A stretch of 64,000 bases of DNA. It comes from Halarchaeum grantii (lineage in GTDB: Archaea > Halobacteriota > Halobacteria > Halobacteriales > Halobacteriaceae). Below the pieces are notes generated by a model that was not told the origin of the DNA, made no database searches, and was given only the letters and a program-made list of their open reading frames with translations. The stretch lies in NCBI RefSeq assembly GCF_014647455.2, contig NZ_BMPF01000001.1:434001-498000 (forward strand), given 5' to 3'. A program made the translations under genes and the position numbers. Shown piece after piece: positions 51,013-59,814 of the stretch (its first letter is position 1; every line of letters starts with the position of its first letter).

Positions 51013-51852
51013 ATGCGCGTAGTCCAGTTGGGCGACGGTACGCCCGAGATTTCGGTCGTGGGCGGCGTCCACGGTGACGAGCCGTGCAGCGCGCGCGCGA
51101 TCGAGCGCCTCGAAGCGGACGACCCGGACGTCGAGCGACCGGTGAAACTCGTCGTCGCGAACGAACTCGCGCTCGACCGGGGCGTCCGGTACGTCGACGC
51201 CGACCTGAATCGGGCGTTCGGCGAGGACACCCCCGCCGACGCCCACGAGCGGCGCGTCGCCGAGGCGCTCGCCGAGGCAGTCGAGGGGACGACGGCGCTC
51301 TCCATTCACTCGACGCAGAGCCACGCGGACCCGTTCGCGGTCTCGGACGGCCGCGAAGCGCACGTCCAGCGCTACGTCCCACAGCTCTCGGTCGCGGCGC
51401 TCGTCGACACCACGGACTTCGGCGAGGGCCGACTCTTCGCCGCGAATGCCGACATCGTCGAAGTGGAGGCGGGCCTCCAGGGGACGGAGACCGCCACCGA
51501 GAACGCCTACACGCTCGCCCGCGAGTTCCTCACGGCGGCGGGTGTGCTCCCCGGCGATACGGTCTCGCGCGAGCTCCCGACGTTCGCGATGGGCGACCCG
51601 ATTCCGAAGCCCGAGGCCGACGAGTACGAGGTGTTCGCGGAGAACTTCACCGAAGTGGAGGAGGGCGAGCCGTACGCCGCCGCCGACGGCGAGGTGCTCG
51701 TCGCCGAGGAGGACTTCTGGCCGGTGCTCTTCTCGCCGTACGGCTACGAGGACCAGTTCGGCTATCGGGGCGAGCCCGCGCCGAACATCGGTCAGTCGCC
51801 CTCGGAGGGCGCGAACTCGACGAGCCGCAACTCCCGGTCGAGCGCGCAGTAG
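51013..51852 (+). CDS. AstE/aspartoacylase-like zinc hydrolase (first copy)
   Basis: 279 residues. Carboxypeptidase-like zinc deacylase family. Zinc ligands are H20 and E23 ([11 protein letters not shown]) and a later His in [18 protein letters not shown] binds substrate carboxylate. Substrate is not predictable from the sequence: N-acyl amino acid or a small-molecule amide. A second, more distant paralogue is at 58704. Its 3' end overlaps the convergent UPF0179 gene by 61 bases, so one of the two stops or the tail may be less certain. Confidence 0.85.
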   Translation: MRVVQLGDGTPEISVVGGVHGDEPCSARAIERLEADDPDVERPVKLVVANELALDRGVRYVDADLNRAFGEDTPADAHERRVAEALAEAVEGTTALSIHSTQSHADPFAVSDGREAHVQRYVPQLSVAALVDTTDFGEGRLFAANADIVEVEAGLQGTETATENAYTLAREFLTAAGVLPGDTVSRELPTFAMGDPIPKPEADEYEVFAENFTEVEEGEPYAAADGEVLVAEEDFWPVLFSPYGYEDQFGYRGEPAPNIGQSPSEGANSTSRNSRSSAQ

Positions 51853-52238
51853 TCCTGCGGCGGGTCGCCGCGAATCTCCTGAATCTGGTACTCCGCGTCC
51901 TGGCTCGCGCCCTTCGGCACGCAGTACTCGTGGCCGGGGCAGTCGACGTGCGGGCACGGCCCCGCGAGCTTCCCCTTGCTCCCCGCGTACGCGCCCTTCG
52001 AGCGCACTTGCGCCGTGATCGACGCCGGCTCGACCTCGACGGCGCGCACGCCGCCCTCGTGGACCGCGCAGTCGAGCGTCTGCCCGCCGTCGCGAACGTC
52101 CGTCACCTCGTAGCGGACGCCCTCGGAGAGCGTCAGGCACTGCTTCCGGTACGGACAGCCCGCGCAGGCGTCCGACTCGCCGCGATAGACGAACTCGGTG
52201 CCCGCCTCTGCGAGCGCCGTCCCGAGGAGGGTGATCAT
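51792..52238 (-). CDS. UPF0179 family protein
   Basis: 148 residues with two cysteine clusters: [10 protein letters not shown] and [12 protein letters not shown], which together could hold a metal centre. UPF0179 is an archaeal family of unknown function. The start at 52238 ([13 protein letters not shown]) matches it. It overlaps the end of the AstE-like gene. Confidence 0.92.
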   Translation of the reverse strand: MITLLGTALAEAGTEFVYRGESDACAGCPYRKQCLTLSEGVRYEVTDVRDGGQTLDCAVHEGGVRAVEVEPASITAQVRSKGAYAGSKGKLAGPCPHVDCPGHEYCVPKGASQDAEYQIQEIRGDPPQDYCALDRELRLVEFAPSEGD

Positions 52239-52317
52239 ACCTCGGTTTCGGCCTCCGCAGGGTTAAGCGTCCCGTCACCTGAAGGAACCGCTCGCCCGGT
52301 CGCGCCCCCGCGCGCAG

Positions 52318-52701
52318 TCACCCCGTCAACTCCGCGAGGCGACGGAGGTACGCCTCCGGGGGATTCGCCGCGTACACGCCCTCGAAGTCGACGTCACCCC
52401 GCGAGAACCGCCGCGCCGCCGCCACCGCCGCGTCCACCGCGTCCGCGCGCAGCTCGTGGGTCGACTCCAACGCACGAACGCGGACCTCCGGTTCGAGCGT
52501 GCACGCGACGTGCCACGCATCCGAAGACTCGTCCCCACGACGCATCGGCACCTCCGGCGAGCGCGTCGAGACGTAGAGCGTCGGGAGGCGCGCCGCGTCG
52601 TACGTCGCGCCCTCGAAGACGTCCGGCCGGAAGACGAGGACGACGCGACCCCCGTCGTCGTTCCACACCACCCACCCCTCGGGCAACTCCTCCAGCGACA
52701 T
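52318..52701 (-). CDS. Conserved haloarchaeal protein, unknown function
   Basis: 127 residues, soluble alpha/beta, beginning MSLEELPEGWVVWNDDGGRV. It has a VDFEGVYAANPPEAYLRRLA end. No motif is recognised. It lies between UPF0179 and tRNA-Glu on the same strand, with an 80-base gap to each. Confidence 0.75.
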   Translation of the reverse strand: MSLEELPEGWVVWNDDGGRVVLVFRPDVFEGATYDAARLPTLYVSTRSPEVPMRRGDESSDAWHVACTLEPEVRVRALESTHELRADAVDAAVAAARRFSRGDVDFEGVYAANPPEAYLRRLAELTG

Positions 52702-52787
52702 ACGGGTGAATGGACGACGCCGTCGCTAATCCCTGTCGGTCACGGTCGCGACGCCGTCGCTCTCCGGTAGTGCTGTGAGGAAATGGA

Positions 52788-52907
52788 TGCTCGGTCAGGG
52801 ATTTGAACCCTGGTCGTCGGCTGTCTTCGAAACCCAGCCAGTTCGTTTCAGGCCGGCTGAAGTTCCACGAAAGGCCAACATGATTGGCCGGACTACACCA
52901 ACCGAGC
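52788..52907 (-). tRNA. tRNA-Glu (anticodon TTC) with a ~45-nt intron
   Basis: The minus strand gives exon 1 (52907-52868, 40 nt) ending CTTTCG, and exon 2 (52822-52788, 35 nt) beginning AGCCGACGACC. Joined, they form a normal 75-nt tRNA: acceptor GCTCGGT/ACCGAGC with discriminator A, anticodon stem TTGGC/GCCGA, loop CTTTCGA with anticodon TTC. The intron is in the canonical site after position 37 and its edges can pair (TTTCG with CGAAG) as in a bulge-helix-bulge. A TATA-like GTTTAT lies at 52935-52940. Confidence 0.88.
52823..52867 (-). other. Intron of tRNA-Glu
   Basis: 45 nt between tRNA positions 37 and 38. Its ends pair with the anticodon loop in a bulge-helix-bulge-like form, the target of the archaeal splicing endonuclease. 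No box C/D pair was clear inside it. Confidence 0.75.
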
Positions 52908-52934
52908 TCATTGCATTGTTCCGCCGGGGAAATG

Positions 52935-52940
52935 ATAAAC
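52935..52940 (-). promoter_or_regulatory. TATA-like box of tRNA-Glu
   Basis: GTTTAT on the minus strand, 28-33 bases before the tRNA 5' end. Confidence 0.5.
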
Positions 52941-53183
52941 CCGTCGAACCGACCCGCCCCCTGTCGGCCGTTCACAGGGTCTCCCCGGCGCGGCCGACCT
53001 CGCTGTCGGTCTCGTCGGCTGTGGCGTGCGGCGCTGACGGAGCCACATCTCGGGCGTGTGCGCGTCCGGCACGTCGCTCTCGCCCGCGACACCGCGCGTC
53101 ACGGACCGCGCTATCGTGGGTCAAACGGGCGAGGCCGTCCGATTCCGGGTGGCCTATACTCGACACGCGGGACCGTCCGATAG

Positions 53184-54374
53184 ATGACGATTCTCCCCTC
53201 TCTCAGACGGTTCCGCCCCGGCGTGCTCGCCGCGGCGTTCGCGACGTACGTCGTGTTCCTCGGCATCGGGGTGGTCGATCCCGTCCTCCCGACCATCGCC
53301 GAGTCGATGGGCGCGACGCACACCATGGTCGAGTTGCTCTTCACCAGCTACATCCTCGTGATGTCGCTCGCGATGCTCGCCTCCGGTGCGGTGGCGACGC
53401 GCATCGGCGACAAGCGGACGATGGCGCTCGGCGTCGCGTTCGTCGCCGTCTTCGCGGGCCTCTGCGGGTTCGCGCCGAACATCGAGGTACTCGCCCTCCT
53501 GCGCGGCGGTTGGGGGCTCGGGAACGCCCTCTTCACGACGACCGCGCTCGCCATCGTCGTCGGCCTCTCCCGGGGCGACACCGGCTCCGCCATCACGCTC
53601 TTCGAGGGCGCGCTCGGCCTCGGCATCGCGTCGGGCCCGCTCCTCGGGGGGTTCCTCGGGTCGCTCTCCTGGCGCTACCCCTTCTACGCGGCGGCGACGA
53701 TGGCCGCCGTCGGCCTCTGCATCACCTACTTCGCCGTCGACTCCCCCGAGGGCGAGGAGCGCGACCAGTCCGTCGCGGACGTCCTCGGAGCGCTTCGCGA
53801 CCGGGCCGTCGTCGGGAACGCCACCGTCGGCCTCCTCTACACGTTCGGCTTCTTCGTCGTGCTCGCGTACACGCCGCTGACGCTCAGCGGCCTCTCAGCC
53901 GTCGGCCTCGGCCTCACCTTCTTCGGCTGGGGCGCGCTCCTCGCCGTCGGCTCTATCGGCGTCTCCCACCGCCTCGTCTCCCGCTACGGCGCCGTCACCG
54001 CTATCGGCGCGACGCTCGCCGGCTTCGTGCTCGTCCTCGCCGCGATGGGGGTCGTCGGCCCGCGAGGCCGGCTCGCCCTCGTCGTGGCTTCCGGGCTCCT
54101 CTGCGGAATCGCGAACGCCGTGCTGACGACGCTCGCGATCGACGTCTCCCCGTACTCGCGCTCGGTCTCCTCGGCCTCCTACAACTCCCTCCGGTGGTTC
54201 GGCGCGGCGTTCGCGCCCGTCGTCTCCGGCTACCTCGGGAGCACCTACGGCGCCGAGACGCCGTTCTTCCTCGGCGCGGGCGCCGTCGCCCTCGCGGTTC
54301 TCGGCCTGCTCGCTCGCGGCGACACCCTGCGGGCGGCCGTCGCCGCGCCCGAGGACGCCGTGACCGCCGACTGA
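53184..54374 (+). CDS. MFS transporter
   Basis: 396 residues, twelve predicted transmembrane helices. The loop between helices 2 and 3 carries GAVATRIGDKRTM, the MFS motif A. LGLGIASGPLLGGFLGSLSW in helix 5 resembles the drug:proton antiporter motif C. It may export drugs or metabolites; substrate unknown. Its stop is 3 bases from the stop of the convergent HAD/ECH gene. Confidence 0.92.
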   Translation: MTILPSLRRFRPGVLAAAFATYVVFLGIGVVDPVLPTIAESMGATHTMVELLFTSYILVMSLAMLASGAVATRIGDKRTMALGVAFVAVFAGLCGFAPNIEVLALLRGGWGLGNALFTTTALAIVVGLSRGDTGSAITLFEGALGLGIASGPLLGGFLGSLSWRYPFYAAATMAAVGLCITYFAVDSPEGEERDQSVADVLGALRDRAVVGNATVGLLYTFGFFVVLAYTPLTLSGLSAVGLGLTFFGWGALLAVGSIGVSHRLVSRYGAVTAIGATLAGFVLVLAAMGVVGPRGRLALVVASGLLCGIANAVLTTLAIDVSPYSRSVSSASYNSLRWFGAAFAPVVSGYLGSTYGAETPFFLGAGAVALAVLGLLARGDTLRAAVAAPEDAVTAD

Positions 54375-54377
54375 GCG

Positions 54378-56348
54378 TTAGTTCCCCTCGAACTCCGGGT
54401 CGCGCTCGCCCATGAACGCCGTGATGCCCTCCATGAGGTCCTCCGTGTTCAGCAGTTGACCGAACGCCTGCGCCTCCACCTCGAGGCCGGCGTCGCGGCT
54501 CTCGCGGCCCGCGCGAATCGCGCGCTTCGTGTAGCGCTGGGCGACCGGCGGGCCTGCCGCGAGGTCGCGCGCGAGCTCGAACGCCCGCTCCTCGAGGCGG
54601 TCGGCCTCCACGACCTCGTTCAGGAAGCCGTACTCCGCCATCTCCTCCGGCGAGTAGCGCTCGGTGGTGAGGATCAGTTCCGTCGCGCGCCCCTCCCCGA
54701 CGATTTCGGGGAGGCGCTGCGTGCCGCCCCACCCGGGCAGGAGGCCGATCTCGTGCTGAGTCATCCCGAACTCCGCGTCGTGGCTCCCCACCCGGAGGTC
54801 CGCGCACGCCGCGAGCTCCATGCCGCCGCCGAGACAGTGGCCCCCGATCCCGGCGACGACCGGCACGTCGCACTCCTCGAAGCGCGCGAACGCGCGCTGG
54901 CCGGCTCGCGCGAGCTCCACCGCCTCGATGGCGTCCGCGCTCCCCGCGATCCGCTGGACGTCCGCGCCCGCGCTGAACGCCTCGCCCGCGCCCGTCACGA
55001 GGAGCGCGCGCACCTCCGGGTCGTCCGCGAGCGCGTCCATCGCCTCCTCGAGCTCGTCGAGGAGCTCGGCCGTGATCGTGTTCATCCGGTGCTCGCGCTC
55101 CAGCGTCACGTGCCCGACCCGGTCCCGTATCTCGAGACCGATGTCGTTGAACGCCGTCTCCGCCTCGATCTCCGAGACCTCGTGGTGGAAGTTCTCGCCC
55201 CCGCCCGCCCGCCGAACGAGTTCCTCGGCGGGCGCGTAGCGGGGCGCGCCCGTCTCCCCCTGTAGCTCCGCGAGCGCCTCGTAGAGGTCGACGAGCCCCG
55301 CGCGGTCCGCGAGCTTCGCCGGGCCCTCGGGGAAGCCCGCGCCGAGCGTCAGCGCCTCGTCGACCTCCTCGGGGGTCGCGACGCCCTCGCCGACGAGCTT
55401 CGCCGTCTCGTTCGCCATCACCGCGAGCAAGCGGCGCTCGACGTCCTCGCGCACCGCGTCGGTCGGGATGTCCGAGCCGGACTCCGCGCCGTAGTCGTAG
55501 AAGCCCGCCCCAGTCTTCCGACCGAGGTCGCCCGCCTGCACGCGCTCGTGGAAGGACGGACACGGCTCGTAGGCCGCGCCGAGTTCCTCGTGCAGGTAGT
55601 CGAGGACGTCCGTCGCGACGTCGAGGCCGATCCGGTCCGCGAGCCGGAACGCCCCGTTCGGCAGGCCGATTCCGTAGCGCGCCGTCGAATCCACCTCCGC
55701 GACCGTCGCGACGCCGTCGTGGACCAGCCACGCCGCCTCGTTCAACAGCGGGACGAGGACGCGGTTCACGACGAACCCCGGCGTGTCGTGGCCGACCTCG
55801 AGGGGGGTCTTCCCCATCGCTCGCGCGAGCCCCGTCGCCGCCGCCACCGTCCCGTCGTGCGTCGACGCGCCCGGCACGATCTCGACGAGCTGCATCCGGA
55901 TAGGTGGGTTGAAGAAGTGCATCCCGCAGAAGCGCTCGGGGCGCTCGAGAGCCTCCGAGAGCTCCGTCACCGAGAGCGCGGACGTGTTCGTCGCGACGAT
56001 CGCGTCCTCGGGGACGTGCTGACTCATCTCCCGGTAGACGTTCTTCTTCACGTCCATCTTCTCCGGCACCGACTCCACGACGACGTCCGCGTCGCTCACC
56101 GCCGCTTCCAAGTCCACCACGGGGTCGATGCGTTCGAGCGCGGCGTCCGCCTCGTCCGTCGTCAGCTCCTCCTTCTCGACGAGTTTCTCGAGGCTCCAGC
56201 GCGCCTCCTCGTAGCCCGCCTGCACGAACTCCTCCTTGATGTCGCGGAGGGCGACGTCGAACCCCGCGAGTGCGGCGACCTCGGCGATGCCGTGCCCCAT
56301 CGTCCCGGCACCCAGAACCGCGACGTGCTCGATGTCCTCGGCGTCCAT
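54378..56348 (-). CDS. 3-hydroxyacyl-CoA dehydrogenase / enoyl-CoA hydratase fusion
   Basis: 656 residues. Catalyses the hydratase and dehydrogenase steps of beta-oxidation in one chain. The NAD-binding part is first (VLGAGTMGHGIAEVAALAGF, about 10-290; catalytic HFFNPP). A helical 3HCDH C-terminal domain with the KLVGEGVATPEEVDEAL block (to about 390) follows. The enoyl-CoA hydratase domain (about 400-656) has the oxyanion loop CLGGGMELAACADLRVG and the active Glu in GLLPGWGGTQRL. This order (HAD then ECH) is archaeal, opposite to bacterial FadB. The ATG at 56348 is preferred over a GTG at 56357. Confidence 0.93.
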   Translation of the reverse strand: MDAEDIEHVAVLGAGTMGHGIAEVAALAGFDVALRDIKEEFVQAGYEEARWSLEKLVEKEELTTDEADAALERIDPVVDLEAAVSDADVVVESVPEKMDVKKNVYREMSQHVPEDAIVATNTSALSVTELSEALERPERFCGMHFFNPPIRMQLVEIVPGASTHDGTVAAATGLARAMGKTPLEVGHDTPGFVVNRVLVPLLNEAAWLVHDGVATVAEVDSTARYGIGLPNGAFRLADRIGLDVATDVLDYLHEELGAAYEPCPSFHERVQAGDLGRKTGAGFYDYGAESGSDIPTDAVREDVERRLLAVMANETAKLVGEGVATPEEVDEALTLGAGFPEGPAKLADRAGLVDLYEALAELQGETGAPRYAPAEELVRRAGGGENFHHEVSEIEAETAFNDIGLEIRDRVGHVTLEREHRMNTITAELLDELEEAMDALADDPEVRALLVTGAGEAFSAGADVQRIAGSADAIEAVELARAGQRAFARFEECDVPVVAGIGGHCLGGGMELAACADLRVGSHDAEFGMTQHEIGLLPGWGGTQRLPEIVGEGRATELILTTERYSPEEMAEYGFLNEVVEADRLEERAFELARDLAAGPPVAQRYTKRAIRAGRESRDAGLEVEAQAFGQLLNTEDLMEGITAFMGERDPEFEGN

Positions 56349-56434
56349 GCCGGACACTCACCACCCGACACCCTGAACGTTGTGCCTCCTCCGGCGTCCG
56401 ACAGACGTAGGGCGCTGGGACGCCTGCGCCCCGT

Positions 56435-57013
56435 ATGGCCGACTCGGACACCACGGACCCCTACGCGGTCGTCCGCGACGACGACGCGCTCCGCCCGCTC
56501 TACGAGACGCACGGCGAGCTCGGACCCGAGCGCGCCGACGACCCCTTCGAGCGGCTCGTCGTCGCCGTCACCAACCAGTCCGTCTCCATGGACTCCGCGG
56601 CCGCCGTCCGCGAGCGCCTCCGCGACGTCGTCGACTTCGACCCCGCCAGCATCCGCGCCGCCGACGACGCCGCGCTTCGGGACGCCGGCCTCAGCGACAC
56701 GAAGGTCCGCGCGCTGAACGGTCTCGCCGAACGCTATCCGGAGGGAATCGACCACGGTGACTTCGCCGACCACTCGAACGACGAAGTGCGCGCCGAACTC
56801 GGCGACGTCTACGGCGTCGGCGACTGGACGGCGGACATGTTCCTCCTCTTCGCGCTCGGGCGCGAGGACGTCTTCCCCGTCGGCGATCTGGGCGTTCGGA
56901 AGGGCATGCAGACCCTCTACGGCCACGAGTCGCGCGCGGAGATGCGCGAGCACGCCGCGAACTGGACGCCCTACCGGAGCTACGCGACCCGCTACGTCTG
57001 GAAGGCGCAGTAG
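56435..57013 (+). CDS. HhH-GPD DNA glycosylase (AlkA-like)
   Basis: 192 residues. Base-excision repair of alkylated bases is the likely role. The HhH motif VYGVGDWTADMFLLFALGR and the catalytic Asp151 in FPVGDLGV are intact, as is VTNQSVSM near residue 48. There are no Fe-S cysteines, which separates it from MutY/Nth. Divergent from the HAD/ECH gene. Confidence 0.88.
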   Translation: MADSDTTDPYAVVRDDDALRPLYETHGELGPERADDPFERLVVAVTNQSVSMDSAAAVRERLRDVVDFDPASIRAADDAALRDAGLSDTKVRALNGLAERYPEGIDHGDFADHSNDEVRAELGDVYGVGDWTADMFLLFALGREDVFPVGDLGVRKGMQTLYGHESRAEMREHAANWTPYRSYATRYVWKAQ

Positions 57014-57210
57014 GGCGGCACCACGTTACTCGCGGGTCGCTCACGTTCGTTCGCTCCCGCTCGCCGTTCCGCGATTCCACAGGAATCGCGTTACTCGCGG
57101 CTATCGCCGCTCGCTTCTTCGTGGTTCCTGCGGAACCACGGTTACTCGCGCCTCACTCCGTTCAGCGCTCGCCTTTTCGCGGCGCCCTCGCTAGCGCTCG
57201 GTTGCCGCGT
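57014..57210. repeat. Hairpin-rich intergenic repeats with GTTACTCGCG units
   Basis: The decamer GTTACTCGCG occurs at 57025, 57090 and 57141. Between them lie perfect hairpins GCGATTCC-ACA-GGAATCGC (57071-57089) and GTGGTTCC-TGC-GGAACCAC (57121-57139). The gap is between convergent genes (glycosylase and RimK fusion), so the structures probably serve as 3' end elements for both. Confidence 0.6.
57178..57209 (-). terminator. Hairpin at the 3' end of the RimK-RimB gene
   Basis: CGCGGC (57178-57183) pairs with GCCGCG (57204-57209). The right arm ends 1 base before the stop codon complement at 57211. In the mRNA the stem is followed by GAAAAGGCGAGCG, similar to the element after the DHH-like gene. 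Confidence 0.4.
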
Positions 57211-58563
57211 TTACTCCAGCGGTTCCTCCTCTTCCTCATCGGCGTCGAGCGTCTCCGCCTCCTCGAAGCGCCGCGTGACGTCCACCTGGTAGTGCTTGAG
57301 GATGTCGCGCCCGAGGAGGAGCGGGTAGTCCATGTGCGAGCGGTCCTCGAGGCTCGCGGCGACGGTGTGGCGGTCGCCGCCGACGGCGACGACGATGTCG
57401 ACGACGGGCCGGGACTTCCCGGATTTCACGCTCCCCGACTTCACCTTCGTCATCGACTTGATCGGGCCGGCGCCGATCTTCGCGGCGAACTTCGTGTCGA
57501 TCGACGTGCGGGAGGCACCGGTGTCGGACTTCGCGACGATGCGCTCGGTGCCGCTCGTCCCCGAGACCAGCACCTCCTCCGTGTAGCCGACGACCTGATT
57601 CGGCTCGACGGACTCCGTGGCCTTTCGCGGCATCCCGCGCGGCGTCGACGTGTCGAGACGGCCCGCGAGTTCCTCGACGCGGGCGTCGTCCACCTCGCCG
57701 CCGGCGGTCTCGATCGCGAGCTTCGCGATGTGGGGCGCGGGGCTGATGTTGGTCGCCTGATAGAGGCCCTTGAAGCCCGCGGTCGGGTTCACTTCGAGGA
57801 CGAACCAGCCGTCCTCGCCCTCGACGATGTCGACGCCGGCGTAGTCGAGGCCGACGACTTCGGCGGCCTCGGCCGCCATCTCCTCGACCTCCTCCGGGAG
57901 GTCCGGGACGCCCTCGACGCTCCCGCCGAGCGCGACGTTCGTCCGCCAGTCGTTCTCGGGCGCGTAGCGCCGCATCGCGCCGACGACCTCGCCGTTCACG
58001 ACGTAGATGCGGAGGTCAGCGTGCTTCTCGCCGTCGCGCTCGATGAGCGACTGGAGGAAGGCATAGCGCTCCCCGACGACCGGGTTGACGTCCTCGTCGC
58101 GGCCCACCTTCCACGTCCCGCCGCCGTGCGTCCCGATGGCCGTCTTGTAGACGGCCTCCTCGCCGAAGCGCTCGCGCCCCCCGTTGAGGTTGTCCGCGTC
58201 GAGCGCGAGCAGGGCGTCCGGCACCGGGACGCCGGCCTCGGCGAGCGCCGCCGCCGTCGAGAACTTGTGGAACGCCGTCAGCACGTGCTGTGGCTCGTTC
58301 AGCGTCGGGCGAAGCTGCGAGAGCGTGTTCACGATGCCGAGGAGTTCGCAGGGCTGTTCGGTGTTCGAGAGCAACATCCGGTTCGCGACGATGTCGACGT
58401 CGGGGTCGAGGACGGCCTCGCCGTCCTCGATGGAGACGCTGAGGTTCTCCTCGCGGAGCCAGACGCCGCGATGGCCGAGGTCCTCGACGGCGTTCAGGAT
58501 GGCTTTCGACTCCTTGCTCGTGTGGAGGCTGAGCACCCCGACGCTCACGGGCTCGTCAGTCAT
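57211..58563 (-). CDS. RimK-type ATP-grasp ligase fused to RimB-type aspartic protease
   Basis: 450 residues. The ATP-grasp ligase (about 1-305) has VYKTAIGTHGGGTWKV and the Mg2+ site FVLEVNPTAGFKG at 255-266. It would form a glutamate-type amide bond with ATP. The second part (about 320-432) is a retropepsin-like PF05618 domain: SDTGASRTSID with Asp347, and LLLGRDIL near 416-422. In bacteria the two are separate genes. The start at 58563 (MTDEPVSVGVLSL) is used because an upstream extension is rich in Pro/Arg. The divergent neighbour at 58704 is an aspartoacylase-like hydrolase. The Glu-rich C-terminus (DADEEEEEPLE) is unusual. Confidence 0.9.
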   Translation of the reverse strand: MTDEPVSVGVLSLHTSKESKAILNAVEDLGHRGVWLREENLSVSIEDGEAVLDPDVDIVANRMLLSNTEQPCELLGIVNTLSQLRPTLNEPQHVLTAFHKFSTAAALAEAGVPVPDALLALDADNLNGGRERFGEEAVYKTAIGTHGGGTWKVGRDEDVNPVVGERYAFLQSLIERDGEKHADLRIYVVNGEVVGAMRRYAPENDWRTNVALGGSVEGVPDLPEEVEEMAAEAAEVVGLDYAGVDIVEGEDGWFVLEVNPTAGFKGLYQATNISPAPHIAKLAIETAGGEVDDARVEELAGRLDTSTPRGMPRKATESVEPNQVVGYTEEVLVSGTSGTERIVAKSDTGASRTSIDTKFAAKIGAGPIKSMTKVKSGSVKSGKSRPVVDIVVAVGGDRHTVAASLEDRSHMDYPLLLGRDILKHYQVDVTRRFEEAETLDADEEEEEPLE

Positions 58564-58674
58564 TAGTCGCAGTCGGGGACGCCGCGGCAAAACGGTGCCG
58601 GGATTCGTCGCCGCGCGAGCGACGGCCGAACGCCCGCGCCGCCGGTCGTCGCCTCCGGCGGTTTCCCCGCCCCA

Positions 58675-58680
58675 TTTATA
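58675..58680 (+). promoter_or_regulatory. TATA box of the second AstE-like gene
   Basis: TTTATA, centred 27 bases before the ATG at 58704. It indicates a leaderless transcript. Confidence 0.6.
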
Positions 58681-58703
58681 CGCACGCCGGCCCGAAGGCG
58701 CGT

Positions 58704-59726
58704 ATGGCAGACGGCGCGTTCACCTATCAGGGCGGCCGGGTCGATCCGGGGGAGGCACAGAACCTCCGGTACTCCATCAGCGAGACCTATCTCGGCGACC
58801 CGATCCGGATACCCGTCTCGATCCTGAACGGGGCGGAACCCGGGCCGACCGTCTTCCTCTCGGCGGCCATCCACGGCGACGAACTGAACGGCATCGAGGT
58901 CGTGCGGACGGTCGCACAGGACTGGTCGCACGCGGACCTCCGGGGCACCCTCGTCTGCCTCCCCGTTATCAACGTCCCCGGGTTCATCGCCCAGCAGCGC
59001 TACCTCCCCGTCTACGACCGGGACCTGAACCGTTCGTTCCCCGGGAGCGCGGAGGGCACGAGCGCGAGTCGGATGGCCGCCCAGATATTCTCGAACTTCA
59101 TCGAGCCCTGCGACTACGGCCTCGACTTCCACACGTCGACGCGCGGCCGGACGAACATGCTCCACGTCCGCGCGGACATGGACGACGACGCCGCCGGCCG
59201 ACTCGCGCGCGCGTTCGGCTCGAACGTCATCATCGACAGCGCCGGCCCGTCCGGGTCGCTCCGCGGCGCCGCCTGCGAGGCGGGAACGCCGACCATCACC
59301 GTCGAGATGGGGCAAGCCCACCGCTTCGAGCGCGGCTTCATCGACCGCGCGCTCGACGGCGTCGCGTCCGTCCTCGCCGAGTACGGCGCCCACCCCACGG
59401 ACCTCGTGCGCTGGCCGGGCTGGCGGACGGTCGTCGACCGCGACGAGAAGACGTGGCTCCGCGCGGACGCCGGCGGCATCGTCGAGCTCCTCCACGACCG
59501 CGGGGACCTCGTCCGGGAGGGCGACGTCGTCGCCACCATCACCAACCCGTTCAAGACCGACACGGTGCGCATCACCGCGCCGTTCGACGGCGTGCTCGTC
59601 GGCGTCCTCGAGAACCCCGTCGTCTACCCGGGCAATCCGCTCTGCCACCTCGTCGAGCTCGACGACGCGTCGATCCGCGCGTACGAACGCGCACGGGGCG
59701 ACGACGGCGGAGACGAGGCGCAATAG
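58704..59726 (+). CDS. AstE/aspartoacylase-like zinc hydrolase (second copy)
   Basis: 340 residues. Zinc ligands H57 and E60 (AAIHGDELNG) and H143 (LDFHTSTRG). DRDLNRSFPGS binds the substrate carboxylate. The C-terminal ~90 residues form a beta-rich domain with a WLRADAGG block. Its divergence from the RimK-RimB gene across 140 bases suggests a shared substrate cycle: ligase, protease and deacylase of an amide or peptide. Confidence 0.87.
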   Translation: MADGAFTYQGGRVDPGEAQNLRYSISETYLGDPIRIPVSILNGAEPGPTVFLSAAIHGDELNGIEVVRTVAQDWSHADLRGTLVCLPVINVPGFIAQQRYLPVYDRDLNRSFPGSAEGTSASRMAAQIFSNFIEPCDYGLDFHTSTRGRTNMLHVRADMDDDAAGRLARAFGSNVIIDSAGPSGSLRGAACEAGTPTITVEMGQAHRFERGFIDRALDGVASVLAEYGAHPTDLVRWPGWRTVVDRDEKTWLRADAGGIVELLHDRGDLVREGDVVATITNPFKTDTVRITAPFDGVLVGVLENPVVYPGNPLCHLVELDDASIRAYERARGDDGGDEAQ

Positions 59727-59807
59727 ACCCCGAGGGCGGCCGTTTCGACGGCGTTCGTGATACCGTCCCATCGTGCTCGCTTAGAAACTTCTATGTGCGC
59801 CCGGTAA

Positions 59808-59814
59808 GGAGGTG
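59808..59814 (+). promoter_or_regulatory. Shine-Dalgarno site of sdhC
   Basis: GGAGGTG, 8 bases before the sdhC ATG at 59823. This is unusual among the genes here, most of which look leaderless, and suggests a leader mRNA for the sdh operon. Confidence 0.55.
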
